Below are positions 50,787 to 59,696 of a stretch of DNA of 64,000 nucleotides, one piece after another; the stretch's first letter is position 1, and each line of letters starts with the position of its first letter. Under the pieces are notes generated by a model. That model made no database searches. It saw nothing but the letters and a program-made list of their open reading frames with translations, and was not told where the DNA came from. Position numbers and translations under genes: made by a program. The DNA comes from Roseobacter insulae (GTDB lineage Bacteria > Pseudomonadota > Alphaproteobacteria > Rhodobacterales > Rhodobacteraceae): contig NZ_JAHXDN010000010.1 in assembly GCF_019375555.1 (NCBI RefSeq), positions 31,030-95,029 of the forward strand, given 5' to 3'.

Positions 50787-53281
50787 TGGCCAATATCCAC
50801 GATTGCCTGCAACGGGCGATGGACGCGGGTGAGGTTGACACCACGCGCGGGAAAGCCACACAGGAGCGTTACGATCAGCTGGTAGCCAGGTATGAGCAGG
50901 TCATGCCACGGCACCAGGCTGAGGCGGCGGCGGGGCTGGATGTGAAAGAGGCACTTTCCGCAGCCCTGCCGTCGCGACAGCACAAGGTCATCGCGCAGCT
51001 GCAGACGATGCGCCGGATGCAGGCGTTGATAACTGCAGCGCCGGATCCTGCGGTAGCAATCCGCAACCTGATCGAATTCAGCGATGGCAGCGGTTTCACC
51101 GGTGAAAGCGTCCGTTCGCTGAGTGAGGCGCTGGTGCGGACTATCGACGGGAACTTGCAGGAATTCCTGCGCGCCAACGGTCTGAACGTGGTGGGCAGCC
51201 AGAAGAACAAGGCGCTGCTGGCCGATGTCATTGACGAGTTGCACGGGACAGCGACGGGCAACCAGCGGGCCGGCGATCTGGCCGCGGCGGTCAGATCCGA
51301 ACAACAGCGCCTGCGCCGGCTGTTCAATGCGCATGGCGGCGACATTGGCGAACTGGCGGATTATGGTGCGGCGCACACCCATGACGTGGCGCGCCTGCGC
51401 AAAGCCGGTCCCAGGGCGTGGAAGGACGCTGTGCGCGACCGGATCGACTGGACGCGCATCAAGGATTTTCAGACCGGCAAACCCTTTGCGAAGTCGCCCA
51501 CCGATCTGCCCGACCCGGTGCGCGTGGATGCATTCCTGGATGATGTCTACCAGGGCATTGTGACGCGCGGCTGGGACAGTCGCGACCCGACCATGAGCGT
51601 GGGCGGCAAGGCGCTGTATAACCAGCGGGCCGAACATCGCGTGCTGCACTTCAAGTCCGGCCGTGACTGGATGGCCTACAACCGGGATTTTGGCCGGTCT
51701 GACCCCTTTACCGCGCTGATCGGCGGCCTGCACGGCATGGCGCGCGACGTCGCCCAGATGCGTGTGCTGGGCCCGAACCCGCGCATGGGGCTGGAATTTG
51801 CAACTCAGGTTGCCACAAAGCAGGCGGTTCTGCGCGGCCAGTTCGACCTTGAAGGTCGGATCCAGGCGCAAGGCAGGTTGGCCAAAACGATGCTGAGCCA
51901 TTTTGACGGATCCGCAAATGTCCCGGAGAACGCGGCCTGGGCCAGTTTCTTTGGCGGCACTCGCAAGGTGCTGACTTCGACGAAGCTGGGTTCAGCCCTG
52001 TTGTCGGCGGTCACTGACAAGGCAACGATGCACATGGCCGCCAAGGCCGTAGGCATGAACCCTTACAACGTGCTGACCACATCGACAAAACTTATGGCCA
52101 GTGCGGCGACCCGGCGCACGGCCGCGCAGATGGGGTATATTGCCGATACCCTGGCGGACATGGGATCCACGGCCGCGCGGTTCACCGGCGAAACCTTCGC
52201 GCCCGAGATCACCGAGCGCCTGAGCGGTGCCACCTTGCGCCTGAGTGGTTTGTCATTCTGGACCGACATGAACAAAACCGCGTTTCAGATGGAATTCGCG
52301 GGCTTCATGGCGGAAAACGCCGACCGGGCTCTGGCCGACATTGACCCGCTGCTGCGCCAGGTCCTGGAGCGGCGCGGGATCAGCGCGGCCGACTGGGACC
52401 AGCTGCGCAATCCCGCCACGATGTTCCGCGCCGATAATGGCGCCACATTCATGTCACCGCTGCACTGGCTCAACCACCAGAGCGCCATGCCGGCGGCCGA
52501 GGCCGAGGGCCTGGCATTGCGCCTGCAAATGGCGATTGAGGAACAGCTGGAGTTCGCCGTGCCCACGGCCAGTCTTGAGGGGCGTGCGCGACTGCAGGGG
52601 TCTGCTGCACCCGGCACCTTCGCCGGTGAACTGTTGCGGTCAACCACCATGTTCAAGTCCTTTGCCCTGTCCCTGACACTGGGTCAGATCAGGCGCGTCG
52701 CGGCCTTGCCGACGCTGAAGGACAAGTTGACCTATTCGGCGCAGATGGCTGCTGGCCTGTTCATCCTGGGTGGCGTCGCCGTGCAGTTGAAGGAGATCGC
52801 CAAGGGCCGTGACCCGCGCCCGATGAACACCGGGGCCTATGCCATGGCGGCCATGTTCCAGGGAGGCGGCCTGGGCATCTTCGGTGACTTTTTCGCGGCA
52901 GAAACAAACCGGTTTGGCGGCGGGCTGGCGTCCACCCTTGCCGGGCCGGTGGCAGGCTTTGCCAGCGATGTGATCAACCCCGTGGCATCCAACCTGACCA
53001 GCCTGGTTGAAGGCCGCGATACCGCCCTGGGCCGGGATGTCGCGAATTTCGTGCGGTACAACACGCCGGTGCTTTCCAGCCTCTGGTATCAGCGCGTGGC
53101 CTTTGACCGCGCGGTGGCCGACCAGCTGCAGTTGCTGCTGGATCCGGAAGCGGAAGCCAACTGGCGCCGGCAGGAGCGGCAGCGAGACCGCACCTATGGC
53201 AACACCGCCTGGTGGCAGCGCGGCGAAATCACACCGGAGCGCGCGCCCGATCTTTCCAACGCATTTGAGGGGGCCCCATGA
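50786..53281 (+). CDS. Large internal virion (ejection) protein
   Basis: This 831-residue protein is mainly helical with a hydrophobic region (LTYSAQMAAGLFILGGVAVQL, about 655-675) and later Gly-rich hydrophobic stretches (FQGGGLGIFGDFF). Features such as ITERLSGATLRLSGLSFWTDMNK and the ending match large podovirus ejection proteins without a lysozyme domain (comparable to the gp16 C-terminus). Overlaps the neighbours by 1-4 bp. It likely completes the trans-envelope channel. Confidence 0.68.
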   Translation: MANIHDCLQRAMDAGEVDTTRGKATQERYDQLVARYEQVMPRHQAEAAAGLDVKEALSAALPSRQHKVIAQLQTMRRMQALITAAPDPAVAIRNLIEFSDGSGFTGESVRSLSEALVRTIDGNLQEFLRANGLNVVGSQKNKALLADVIDELHGTATGNQRAGDLAAAVRSEQQRLRRLFNAHGGDIGELADYGAAHTHDVARLRKAGPRAWKDAVRDRIDWTRIKDFQTGKPFAKSPTDLPDPVRVDAFLDDVYQGIVTRGWDSRDPTMSVGGKALYNQRAEHRVLHFKSGRDWMAYNRDFGRSDPFTALIGGLHGMARDVAQMRVLGPNPRMGLEFATQVATKQAVLRGQFDLEGRIQAQGRLAKTMLSHFDGSANVPENAAWASFFGGTRKVLTSTKLGSALLSAVTDKATMHMAAKAVGMNPYNVLTTSTKLMASAATRRTAAQMGYIADTLADMGSTAARFTGETFAPEITERLSGATLRLSGLSFWTDMNKTAFQMEFAGFMAENADRALADIDPLLRQVLERRGISAADWDQLRNPATMFRADNGATFMSPLHWLNHQSAMPAAEAEGLALRLQMAIEEQLEFAVPTASLEGRARLQGSAAPGTFAGELLRSTTMFKSFALSLTLGQIRRVAALPTLKDKLTYSAQMAAGLFILGGVAVQLKEIAKGRDPRPMNTGAYAMAAMFQGGGLGIFGDFFAAETNRFGGGLASTLAGPVAGFASDVINPVASNLTSLVEGRDTALGRDVANFVRYNTPVLSSLWYQRVAFDRAVADQLQLLLDPEAEANWRRQERQRDRTYGNTAWWQRGEITPERAPDLSNAFEGAP

Positions 53282-54408
53282 CGACTGAAGCCTTTACACC
53301 CACACCGATCCGCATCATCGCGGGCACCGGCCCCTACAGCGTCGATCATCCCTATCAGGAGGGTGGTCTGATCGTTCGGGTGCTGGGAACCTCAACGATC
53401 ACCGTGCTGGATCCCGCCGATTACACCGTCAATCCTGTCAGCTCGGACATTACGGGCGATGTGACCCTCAGCGTGGGCGCGGCAACGACCTACGCCGGGG
53501 ATGACCTGCAGATCCTGCGCAAGACAAACCCCGAACAGGGCTGGCAGGGCCAGGGTGGCGCGCGCGAGAAGTCGCTGGAGGCGCAGCTGGATATTGTTAC
53601 GCAGGCCATTCAGGACACCGAGGCAGAGCTGGACAGAACGTTTAAAGTCGCCAGCGGCGTCATTGGAGATCTGCCTGGCGATCGCGCCGGCAAGGCGTTG
53701 ATCTTTGACGTAGATGGCAGCCCGATCCCGGGCCCGGATGCTGATGCGATCACCGACGCGCAGGCCAATGCGACGCTCGCAGCACAAGCCGCGCAGGACG
53801 CAGCAGACGCGGCCGCGCTTGCAGCCACATTCGACCCGGCGAATTTCCAGCCGGTCGATGGGTCGCTGACGGCACTGTCCGGCGCGCCCGTTGGTGCCAA
53901 GGGGCTGGAACTGCTGGCAACAACAGGGGGCACACAAATTCGCGCGATCGCCGGCATCGTGAACGGGCAACTCTGTGGTGTTGGCGAGGTCTCACTACAC
54001 CTTCGAGGCGTCGTTCCGGCGGGCAAAATGGAACTTAATGGTGCGCCCTTTCCATATGACGACTTCCCGGAGCTCGGGGCCTACATGGGATACAACCCCG
54101 GTGACAGCGTGCCCATACCCGATGTTCGCGGCTACGGGCTGCGGTTCTGGGACAACGGTCGTGGCATCGACATTGGTCGCGTGATTGGCAGTCTGCAGGC
54201 CAGTCAGGTCGGCAACCACCTTCATCCGGTTGCGGGTCAGATTGCCGACGGCAATGGGACGTTCAATGGTGGGTACAGTGATCTCGGTTTTGCCCCCGAT
54301 GGTCCTGCCTACTACAGCGGAAACACCACAAACAATCCGACAGGCGGTGGCGCCGAAAACATCATGCTCAACGCAGCCTTCATGGCTTGCGTGCAGTTCG
54401 AGGCGTAG
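53278..54408 (+). CDS. Tail fibre with T7-type N-terminus and collar domain
   Basis: This 376-residue protein has an N-terminus TPTPIRIIAGTGPYSVDHPY plus ITVLDPADYTVNP, like the virion-attachment domain of T7-type fibres; an Ala/Asp-rich helical shaft (about 155-185); and a C-terminal collar-like domain (PAGKMELNGAPFPYDDFPEL; PIPDVRGYGLRFWDNG; VGNHLHPV). It likely contacts the cell surface. Overlaps the previous gene by 4 bp. Confidence 0.82.
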   Translation: MTTEAFTPTPIRIIAGTGPYSVDHPYQEGGLIVRVLGTSTITVLDPADYTVNPVSSDITGDVTLSVGAATTYAGDDLQILRKTNPEQGWQGQGGAREKSLEAQLDIVTQAIQDTEAELDRTFKVASGVIGDLPGDRAGKALIFDVDGSPIPGPDADAITDAQANATLAAQAAQDAADAAALAATFDPANFQPVDGSLTALSGAPVGAKGLELLATTGGTQIRAIAGIVNGQLCGVGEVSLHLRGVVPAGKMELNGAPFPYDDFPELGAYMGYNPGDSVPIPDVRGYGLRFWDNGRGIDIGRVIGSLQASQVGNHLHPVAGQIADGNGTFNGGYSDLGFAPDGPAYYSGNTTNNPTGGGAENIMLNAAFMACVQFEA

Positions 54409-54411
54409 AAA

Positions 54412-55008
54412 ATGGCAGGTACAAAAACACAATACCAGACCGACGATCAAGGTTATTTGATTGGGTCTGTCGTGGTTCATGAAAATCAGCGGCGCCCAGG
54501 CACATATCTTGAAGTTCCGGGCGCGATCGATGAAGCGCCGCCGGCGCTGACGACAGGTCAAGGAGCCCGCCGGGTTGATGGAGCGTGGGTTGTCGTTGAC
54601 CCCGATCCGGTGGTTGTACCGGATCCGCCAACCATCGCCGAGTTGAAAACGGCCAAGCAGGACGCGCTGGCCGCGAAACGCTGGTTAGTTGAGTACAGCG
54701 GTTTCACGATCTCAGGCGGGCTGCTCGACGGAACTTTTGTCGATACGAGCGCCAAGACACGCATGGTCTTTGACACCGCGCATCGCAGAGCTACCGAAAA
54801 TCCTCTTTACGAAATCCGGGCATTCAAAAGTGGCCGTGGTGCGTTTGCGATGATGAATGCCGCCACCATTATCCTGATCGGCGACGCAATCGAAGAGTTC
54901 ATCCAGCAGTGCTTTGAGCACGAAAGCAATCTGAACGACCTGGTTGTCGCCGCGGTGGATCAGGCGGGACTGGACGCAATCGATATCGACGCGGGGTGGC
55001 CGACATGA
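54412..55008 (+). CDS. DUF4376-type tail fibre-associated protein
   Basis: This 198-residue protein has the DUF4376 core from about 90: IAELKTAKQDALAAKRWLVEYSGFTI, then GGLLDGTFVDTSAKTRM. Such proteins commonly follow fibre genes and may help fibre assembly. It starts 3 bp after the fibre stop. Confidence 0.7.
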   Translation: MAGTKTQYQTDDQGYLIGSVVVHENQRRPGTYLEVPGAIDEAPPALTTGQGARRVDGAWVVVDPDPVVVPDPPTIAELKTAKQDALAAKRWLVEYSGFTISGGLLDGTFVDTSAKTRMVFDTAHRRATENPLYEIRAFKSGRGAFAMMNAATIILIGDAIEEFIQQCFEHESNLNDLVVAAVDQAGLDAIDIDAGWPT

Positions 55009-55340
55009 TCTCCCTCGCATTCATCGCCGCGTGGGTGTTCACGCTTCGCTACCCTAAAACGCCCTTTGCAGGTTGGGTGGTCACTATCACCAGCCGGATC
55101 ATCAATTCCTGCACACCGGGCGAGTGGGGCACGGCGGAGTACACGCTTTCTGTGCACGCTGCCATCGAGGCGCGTCAGGGTCACCCGGTCTGGGTCGCCG
55201 TCGAGCGCGCTATAGACCTGGCATTTCTGGCAATTGCCCAAGAGCAGAACCATTGCCGGGGTGTTTTGGTCGAGGATGACAGGCAGGCTGGCAGGTTGCG
55301 CGATCTGGTCAAGGATTTCCGAGATTGGGGGCTCATCTGA
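55005..55340 (+). CDS. Hypothetical protein at start of lysis region
   Basis: This 111-residue protein has a hydrophobic N-terminus (MISLAFIAAWVFTLRYP) and helices (VERAIDLAFLAIAQEQNH). ATG 55005 overlaps the previous stop (ATGA); GTG 54996 is an alternative. Not recognised. Confidence 0.55.
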   Translation: MISLAFIAAWVFTLRYPKTPFAGWVVTITSRIINSCTPGEWGTAEYTLSVHAAIEARQGHPVWVAVERAIDLAFLAIAQEQNHCRGVLVEDDRQAGRLRDLVKDFRDWGLI

Positions 55341-55675
55341 TGTTCGACAAGATAGCAAGCCTTTTTGGCGAACATCCGTGGGTGTCCACAGCGGTTGCAG
55401 GGGCGGCCGGCGGGGTCGTTCGTTGGGTGACACTCCGCGACAACTGGAAAGAGGGCGGTGCAGCCGTCATCGTCGGCGCGATCTGCGCCGTCTATCTGGA
55501 AGACCTTGCGATCACGCTGCTTGGCAACTTCCTGTCGATTGAAATCCCGCCGTCCAGCAAGGGCCTCTCCGGCTTCATCATCGGCCTGGCCGGGATCACT
55601 CTGACAGGCTTCATCATCGACGTCTTCAAGGCACGCGCGAAGTACCATGAGGAAGAGGATAAGAAAGATGGTTAA
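55340..55675 (+). CDS. Holin candidate
   Basis: This 111-residue protein has three hydrophobic segments (VSTAVAGAAGGVVRWV; GGAAVIVGAICAVYLEDLAI; GLSGFIIGLAGITLTGFII) and a charged C-terminal tail, a class I holin-like layout. It lies three genes before the amidase. ATG 55340 overlaps the previous stop. Holin function is inferred. Confidence 0.65.
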   Translation: MFDKIASLFGEHPWVSTAVAGAAGGVVRWVTLRDNWKEGGAAVIVGAICAVYLEDLAITLLGNFLSIEIPPSSKGLSGFIIGLAGITLTGFIIDVFKARAKYHEEEDKKDG

Positions 55676-56150
55676 GAAGCCTCTCCATAACGTCTATGTC
55701 GTGATCCGGAACGGCGCTGCGATCATCCTTCTGTTTCTCGTCCTGGCAACACTTTCGAGCCGTGTGGTCTGGTTCATGGCGCCACTGGAAGGTTCATGGT
55801 GCCGTGGCGATGGGTACGTGCAGGCGCGGTTTGCCGGATACAAGGTGCGCGATCTGAGACCCGTCCGCGGGTCGGTTACGGGTTCTGTTCGGCAATACGG
55901 CTTTTGGGACGATGTTCTTTTCGAGTTTGTTGATGACCCGACGCCCGACAGTTCAAAACCAAAGGGAAAACAGCATTTCGGCGTCTGGCGCTGGTATGGG
56001 CCGCTGATCGCCGAAGCGCAGATGAGCATGCGCCACACAAACCGTCCGCTCGGTATGGCGGACGGGGGTAGCAATCCGAACTGGTACGAAGTCATTTCGA
56101 CTTACGGGCCCTACACGATACCGACAGACATCGCGCGGTGCGAACCATGA
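55668..56150 (+). CDS. Membrane-anchored hypothetical protein
   Basis: This 160-residue protein has one N-terminal membrane helix (GAAIILLFLVLATLSSRVVWF) and a periplasmic domain with YKVRDLRPVRGSVTGSV and a Trp/Gly-rich middle. ATG 55668 has GAGGATAAG upstream. Overlaps both neighbours. Not recognised. Confidence 0.6.
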   Translation: MVKKPLHNVYVVIRNGAAIILLFLVLATLSSRVVWFMAPLEGSWCRGDGYVQARFAGYKVRDLRPVRGSVTGSVRQYGFWDDVLFEFVDDPTPDSSKPKGKQHFGVWRWYGPLIAEAQMSMRHTNRPLGMADGGSNPNWYEVISTYGPYTIPTDIARCEP

Positions 56151-56446
56151 TCCGCGTCGCCGCCATTCTCTGCATACTGTGCAGTCCCGCCATGGCGGCG
56201 AACTGCGGTCCGCGTGATGCGGTCGTGAAAAGTCTCAAGACGAAGTACGGAGAGCGCTTCGTGGCTGGTGGCCTTCAAAAAACCCGCTCCGCGCAATCGA
56301 TCTTGGAAGTCTGGGCGTCGGATGAAACCGGCACCTTTACCGTCATTCTGTCCAGCCCGAACGGCCTATCCTGCGTGGTCGCGGCGGGCACAGATTTCTT
56401 CGAAGGTCCGCCGCTTCTAAGCCAGCCAAAAGGAAATCAGATATGA
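56147..56446 (+). CDS. Small secreted protein in lysis cassette
   Basis: This 99-residue protein has a signal peptide (MIRVAAILCILCSPAMA) followed by a compact domain with two Cys (NCGPRD; LSCVVAAG) that could form a disulfide. ATG 56147 overlaps the previous stop. Function unknown. Confidence 0.6.
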   Translation: MIRVAAILCILCSPAMAANCGPRDAVVKSLKTKYGERFVAGGLQKTRSAQSILEVWASDETGTFTVILSSPNGLSCVVAAGTDFFEGPPLLSQPKGNQI

Positions 56447-56994
56447 AAATCGCTATTGTCGTTGGTCACAATGCCGACGAGCAGGGTGCCATTCGTTGCA
56501 TTGACGGGCGTACCGAGTTCGACTGGAACTCCGATCTGGCTCGGCTGATCCAAACTCACAATTCAAGCGCTGTCAGGATCTTCAATCGCACGTCGAAGGG
56601 GTATTGGTGGCAAGAGATTGACCGGGTTTACCGGGCAACTGATGCGTGGGGTGCCACGGTGACCGCAGAGTTGCATTTCAATTCCGTCGCCAATCCGCAA
56701 CCGTCAGGATCTGTCACACTGTCCAGCGGGACAACCCGCTCGTATGAAATGTCCGAGCTGGTTCAGGATGCTTGCGTGGCTGCCCTTAACCTGCGCGACC
56801 GCGGCGTCCGCATCCTGCAACCGAAAGACCGGGGCGGCAGATCACTTTGGAAGGGACGCGCTCCTGCCTGCATGTTGGAGCCTTACTTCGGGTCGAATGC
56901 TGATGATTGCAGACGGGCTGACGTCTTTCAGGCGGATCTGGCGCGGCATGTGTACGAGGCGCTTGCGAAGTCAGCCCGGCGGTTCTCGGCGTGA
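56443..56994 (+). CDS. Endolysin: N-acetylmuramoyl-L-alanine amidase (Amidase_3)
   Basis: This 183-residue enzyme cleaves the amide bond between MurNAc and the stem peptide. Zinc ligands and catalytic residues of Amidase_3 are visible: His in VVGHNADEQGA, Glu in RTEFDWN, His in ELHFNS and Glu in LEPYFGSN. No signal peptide, so it depends on the holin. Overlaps both neighbours. Confidence 0.87.
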   Translation: MKIAIVVGHNADEQGAIRCIDGRTEFDWNSDLARLIQTHNSSAVRIFNRTSKGYWWQEIDRVYRATDAWGATVTAELHFNSVANPQPSGSVTLSSGTTRSYEMSELVQDACVAALNLRDRGVRILQPKDRGGRSLWKGRAPACMLEPYFGSNADDCRRADVFQADLARHVYEALAKSARRFSA

Positions 56995-57302
56995 CGCGCT
57001 ATGCCCTCATAGGCGCCTTGCTGGCGGTGATCGGCCTGGGGGCGGTTGTGTATTTCCAGCGCGCCACGGTGGATGGCCTGCGCACTGAAAAAGCCCGCCT
57101 TGAGGGCAACGTGCAGACACTGGCTGACAGCGCCGCACAGGCGCGTGAAGCGCAGGCCGTGGCAGAAGCCTACCGGCAGGGCGCAGAGCAAGCCTCTGCC
57201 GTTCTCTCGCGCCAGGTCGAAACCATCCTGACCACAGATTATGGAGGATGCGCAGATGCGGAAATTGATCCTGCCCTGCTGCTTGATCTTAGCGGGCGGT
57301 AG
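56991..57302 (+). CDS. Inner-membrane spanin (Rz-like)
   Basis: This 103-residue protein starts at GTG 56991 overlapping the amidase stop, with an N-terminal membrane helix (ALIGALLAVIGLGAVVYF) and a periplasmic coiled coil (VDGLRTEKARLEGNVQTLAD). It would fuse inner and outer membranes together with the lipoprotein encoded in overlap. Confidence 0.75.
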   Translation: MTRYALIGALLAVIGLGAVVYFQRATVDGLRTEKARLEGNVQTLADSAAQAREAQAVAEAYRQGAEQASAVLSRQVETILTTDYGGCADAEIDPALLLDLSGR

Positions 57303-57495
57303 CTGTGATCCGGAGATCCAGTACGTGCCGGTTGAGAAGAAGGTTCCTGCGATCCTCTTGGAGCCCGTTTCAAAGCCCTCCCGGCCACTGGTCATCTACA
57401 AGGACGCAATCCTGCGTGACCATGAACGCGGCATCGCGATCGACCAGGCAAATCGGAAAATTCAGGCAATCGCCAAAATCATCGGCGGAAACTAG
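57256..57495 (+). CDS. Outer-membrane spanin (Rz1-like)
   Basis: This 79-residue protein starts in another frame 47 bp before the end of the inner spanin, the classic Rz/Rz1 overlap. A lipoprotein-type signal (LPCCLILAGGSC) is present although the lipobox residues before Cys are not canonical. The mature part is proline- and charge-rich. ATG 57256 is chosen over 57241. Confidence 0.65.
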   Translation: MRKLILPCCLILAGGSCDPEIQYVPVEKKVPAILLEPVSKPSRPLVIYKDAILRDHERGIAIDQANRKIQAIAKIIGGN

Positions 57496-57510
57496 AGCAG
57501 GAGAATAATC

Positions 57511-57771
57511 GTGACGGACAAATTCAAAAATGTATCGACAGGGCTGGAGAGCCCGCCCAGCCGGCTTTTCGCGATTGTGCCAGATAATGATGCAGATCTG
57601 GCGCTTGTTACGCGCGTGATCAACGTGGCGGCCGCAGGCACTGTGAAAGTCACAACCGTCGATGGCGACGAGGACGATGTATTCATAGCAGCCGGGATCC
57701 CCTTTCCGATCCGCGCCAGGCGTGTCTGGGCGACGGGAACCACTGCGACCGGCATCAGGGGGCTCACCTGA
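57511..57771 (+). CDS. Spike base protein, RCAP_Rcc01079-like
   Basis: This 86-residue protein (FKNVSTGLESPPSRLFAIVP, then RARRVWATGTTATGI) matches the pattern of the spike base family named after rcc01079, the head-spike base of the Rhodobacter capsulatus gene transfer agent. GTG start with GGAG upstream. In this prophage it would anchor the large surface proteins encoded next. Family resemblance recalled from memory, not searched. Confidence 0.65.
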   Translation: MTDKFKNVSTGLESPPSRLFAIVPDNDADLALVTRVINVAAAGTVKVTTVDGDEDDVFIAAGIPFPIRARRVWATGTTATGIRGLT

Positions 57772-59693
57772 TGATCGGCGCCGGCGTTGCCGTTGGCGCT
57801 GTTGCGACTGTGTGTCTGGGCGAAATCGTTGAACTTGTTTTCGCCCGCTTCACCGGCCTGTCCAGTGGCTACATTCTACAGGACGCAGCCCCCGGCGTCG
57901 GCGTTGAAATGTCCGACGCCAGCACCGTTACCGCCGTTGTCTTCGGCACCACGCCCGGCGCAAGCGATCTGGGCATCGGCACCTTGGGCGATATCACGGC
58001 ACTGGCGCAGGGCGCGCTGGTGCATGCGCGTGTGACGGCGGATGGCGTCGATTACGATATCTCCGCCGAAAGCTACGAAGCGCCCACCGTCACCGCCCCG
58101 ATTGCCGACCAGATTTTGCAGCAAGGCGGCGCGGATTTCACGCTCGATCTGCGCACGGTCTATGACAATGCCGACACCTACGCGGTGTCCGGCGATGGGG
58201 CGGCGTCCGTCGACGGCGACGGGTTCACCCTGCGCCTGGACGTGGAAGCGCTTTTGCCAGCGACGAACATCACGGTGCGGGGCTTCAACCCCATCGCGCC
58301 GGCCGGCATCGCCGATGTGTTCAGCCTGACGATTGTTGATCAGATCATCTCTGTCGCCGGTGGTGGTGTCACGCCGCTGTCACAGACCAGCTATTCCGGG
58401 CAGGACGTGGCCGACATTGCCGACTTCGCGGCGATCACCGATGCAACGGACGGCGTGAATTACGAAAGCCTGTCCGGCGCGATCAATGCGGCCGACTTCC
58501 AGACACAGGACGGCGGCGTTGGTGCGTGGACAACCCGCACAAGCCCATACGCGCTTCTGGTGGGCCAAACACGCCGGGTGCTGGTGGGCGACACCAGCGG
58601 CAATCAGCGGGCATTTCAGCTTGATACCGCCGTGGTGCAGGCCTTCACCTTCGAGCAGATCGGCGCGACCGCCGTCATCGAGACGGGCGTGGATGACATC
58701 GTGCCGGACGCGGTGACGACGACCGTCACGATTTCCGGCATCACCGGGAATGACGCCTACCTGAACGGTGATCACACCTATTCAGCGGCACAGGTGCGCG
58801 CCGGGACAGCCTATATCGACAGCGCCGTGATCTACCACACCGGGGTGCCTGCCGATCTGATCGCCGGGTCGATCCTGACCGCGCGCGAAGGCTTCTGGCT
58901 GGGCCTGCGCAACTTCACCTACCAGTGGAAACGAAACAGCGTGAACATCGGGGGTGCAACTGCCCGTACCTACACGCTGGTGGCCGCCGACCAGGGCACG
59001 ACGATCACCTGTGAGATCACCGATGGCGTGGTTGTCGCCGGGCTGACCGGCATCGCTGTACCCGCTGCGGGCGGCGCGCTCTCGGCGACGGTCATTTATG
59101 ACGGCGAAATCGTCACTGCCGGACCCTCTGCACCAAGCATTGCGGGCATCGATGTGTCTGCCTTCGCAGCTACGGATTGGATATATGCCTTCCCGACCGC
59201 GCGCGACACGGCGTCGGTCTATTCGATCACGCTGGCACAGGCGAACGGCGCGGCCATGACGCTGGTTGGCAGCACCGATACCACATCGATCCGACCACTC
59301 GCCGCCGCCTACAAGTTCCAGCGTGGCGCACCCGATACGCTGGCCGTGGATTTCCAGTTTTCCGAAAGCATCGGCGACGGCGCGCGGATCGTCCTGCTGG
59401 CGGTGCCGGGCGCCACGGCGGAAACATTTGTGGCGGTGGAGGAAAGCGGCACGACCGACATGGTTCTGGACGCCAACACCACTGCAGATTGCATCGTGGC
59501 CGTTGCCCACGTCAACGAAGGCGACGCGCTGCTGACCGGCGTCGCCAATGACAGCGTGAAAATCGATGGCTCTGGCCGGGAGCACGGCTTTGCGCATGAG
59601 GCGATCAGCACGGCGGAAACGCCGCGCGCGATCCGGCTGACACAGGTCGAAGGCAATCACGCGGGCATCGCGCTCGTGATCACAGGAGCGTAA
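57771..59693 (+). CDS. Large surface or spike protein with Ig-like domains
   Basis: This 640-residue protein is rich in Thr, Ala, Val and Gly with repeated beta-sandwich-like segments; one (NFTYQWKRNSVNIGGATARTY) is clearly Ig-like. The N-terminus is hydrophobic (AGVAVGAVATVCLGEIVELV). It overlaps the spike base gene by one base, so it probably mounts on it as an adhesin or spike shaft. Not matched to a precise family. Confidence 0.6.
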   Translation: MIGAGVAVGAVATVCLGEIVELVFARFTGLSSGYILQDAAPGVGVEMSDASTVTAVVFGTTPGASDLGIGTLGDITALAQGALVHARVTADGVDYDISAESYEAPTVTAPIADQILQQGGADFTLDLRTVYDNADTYAVSGDGAASVDGDGFTLRLDVEALLPATNITVRGFNPIAPAGIADVFSLTIVDQIISVAGGGVTPLSQTSYSGQDVADIADFAAITDATDGVNYESLSGAINAADFQTQDGGVGAWTTRTSPYALLVGQTRRVLVGDTSGNQRAFQLDTAVVQAFTFEQIGATAVIETGVDDIVPDAVTTTVTISGITGNDAYLNGDHTYSAAQVRAGTAYIDSAVIYHTGVPADLIAGSILTAREGFWLGLRNFTYQWKRNSVNIGGATARTYTLVAADQGTTITCEITDGVVVAGLTGIAVPAAGGALSATVIYDGEIVTAGPSAPSIAGIDVSAFAATDWIYAFPTARDTASVYSITLAQANGAAMTLVGSTDTTSIRPLAAAYKFQRGAPDTLAVDFQFSESIGDGARIVLLAVPGATAETFVAVEESGTTDMVLDANTTADCIVAVAHVNEGDALLTGVANDSVKIDGSGREHGFAHEAISTAETPRAIRLTQVEGNHAGIALVITGA

Positions 59694-59696
59694 CCC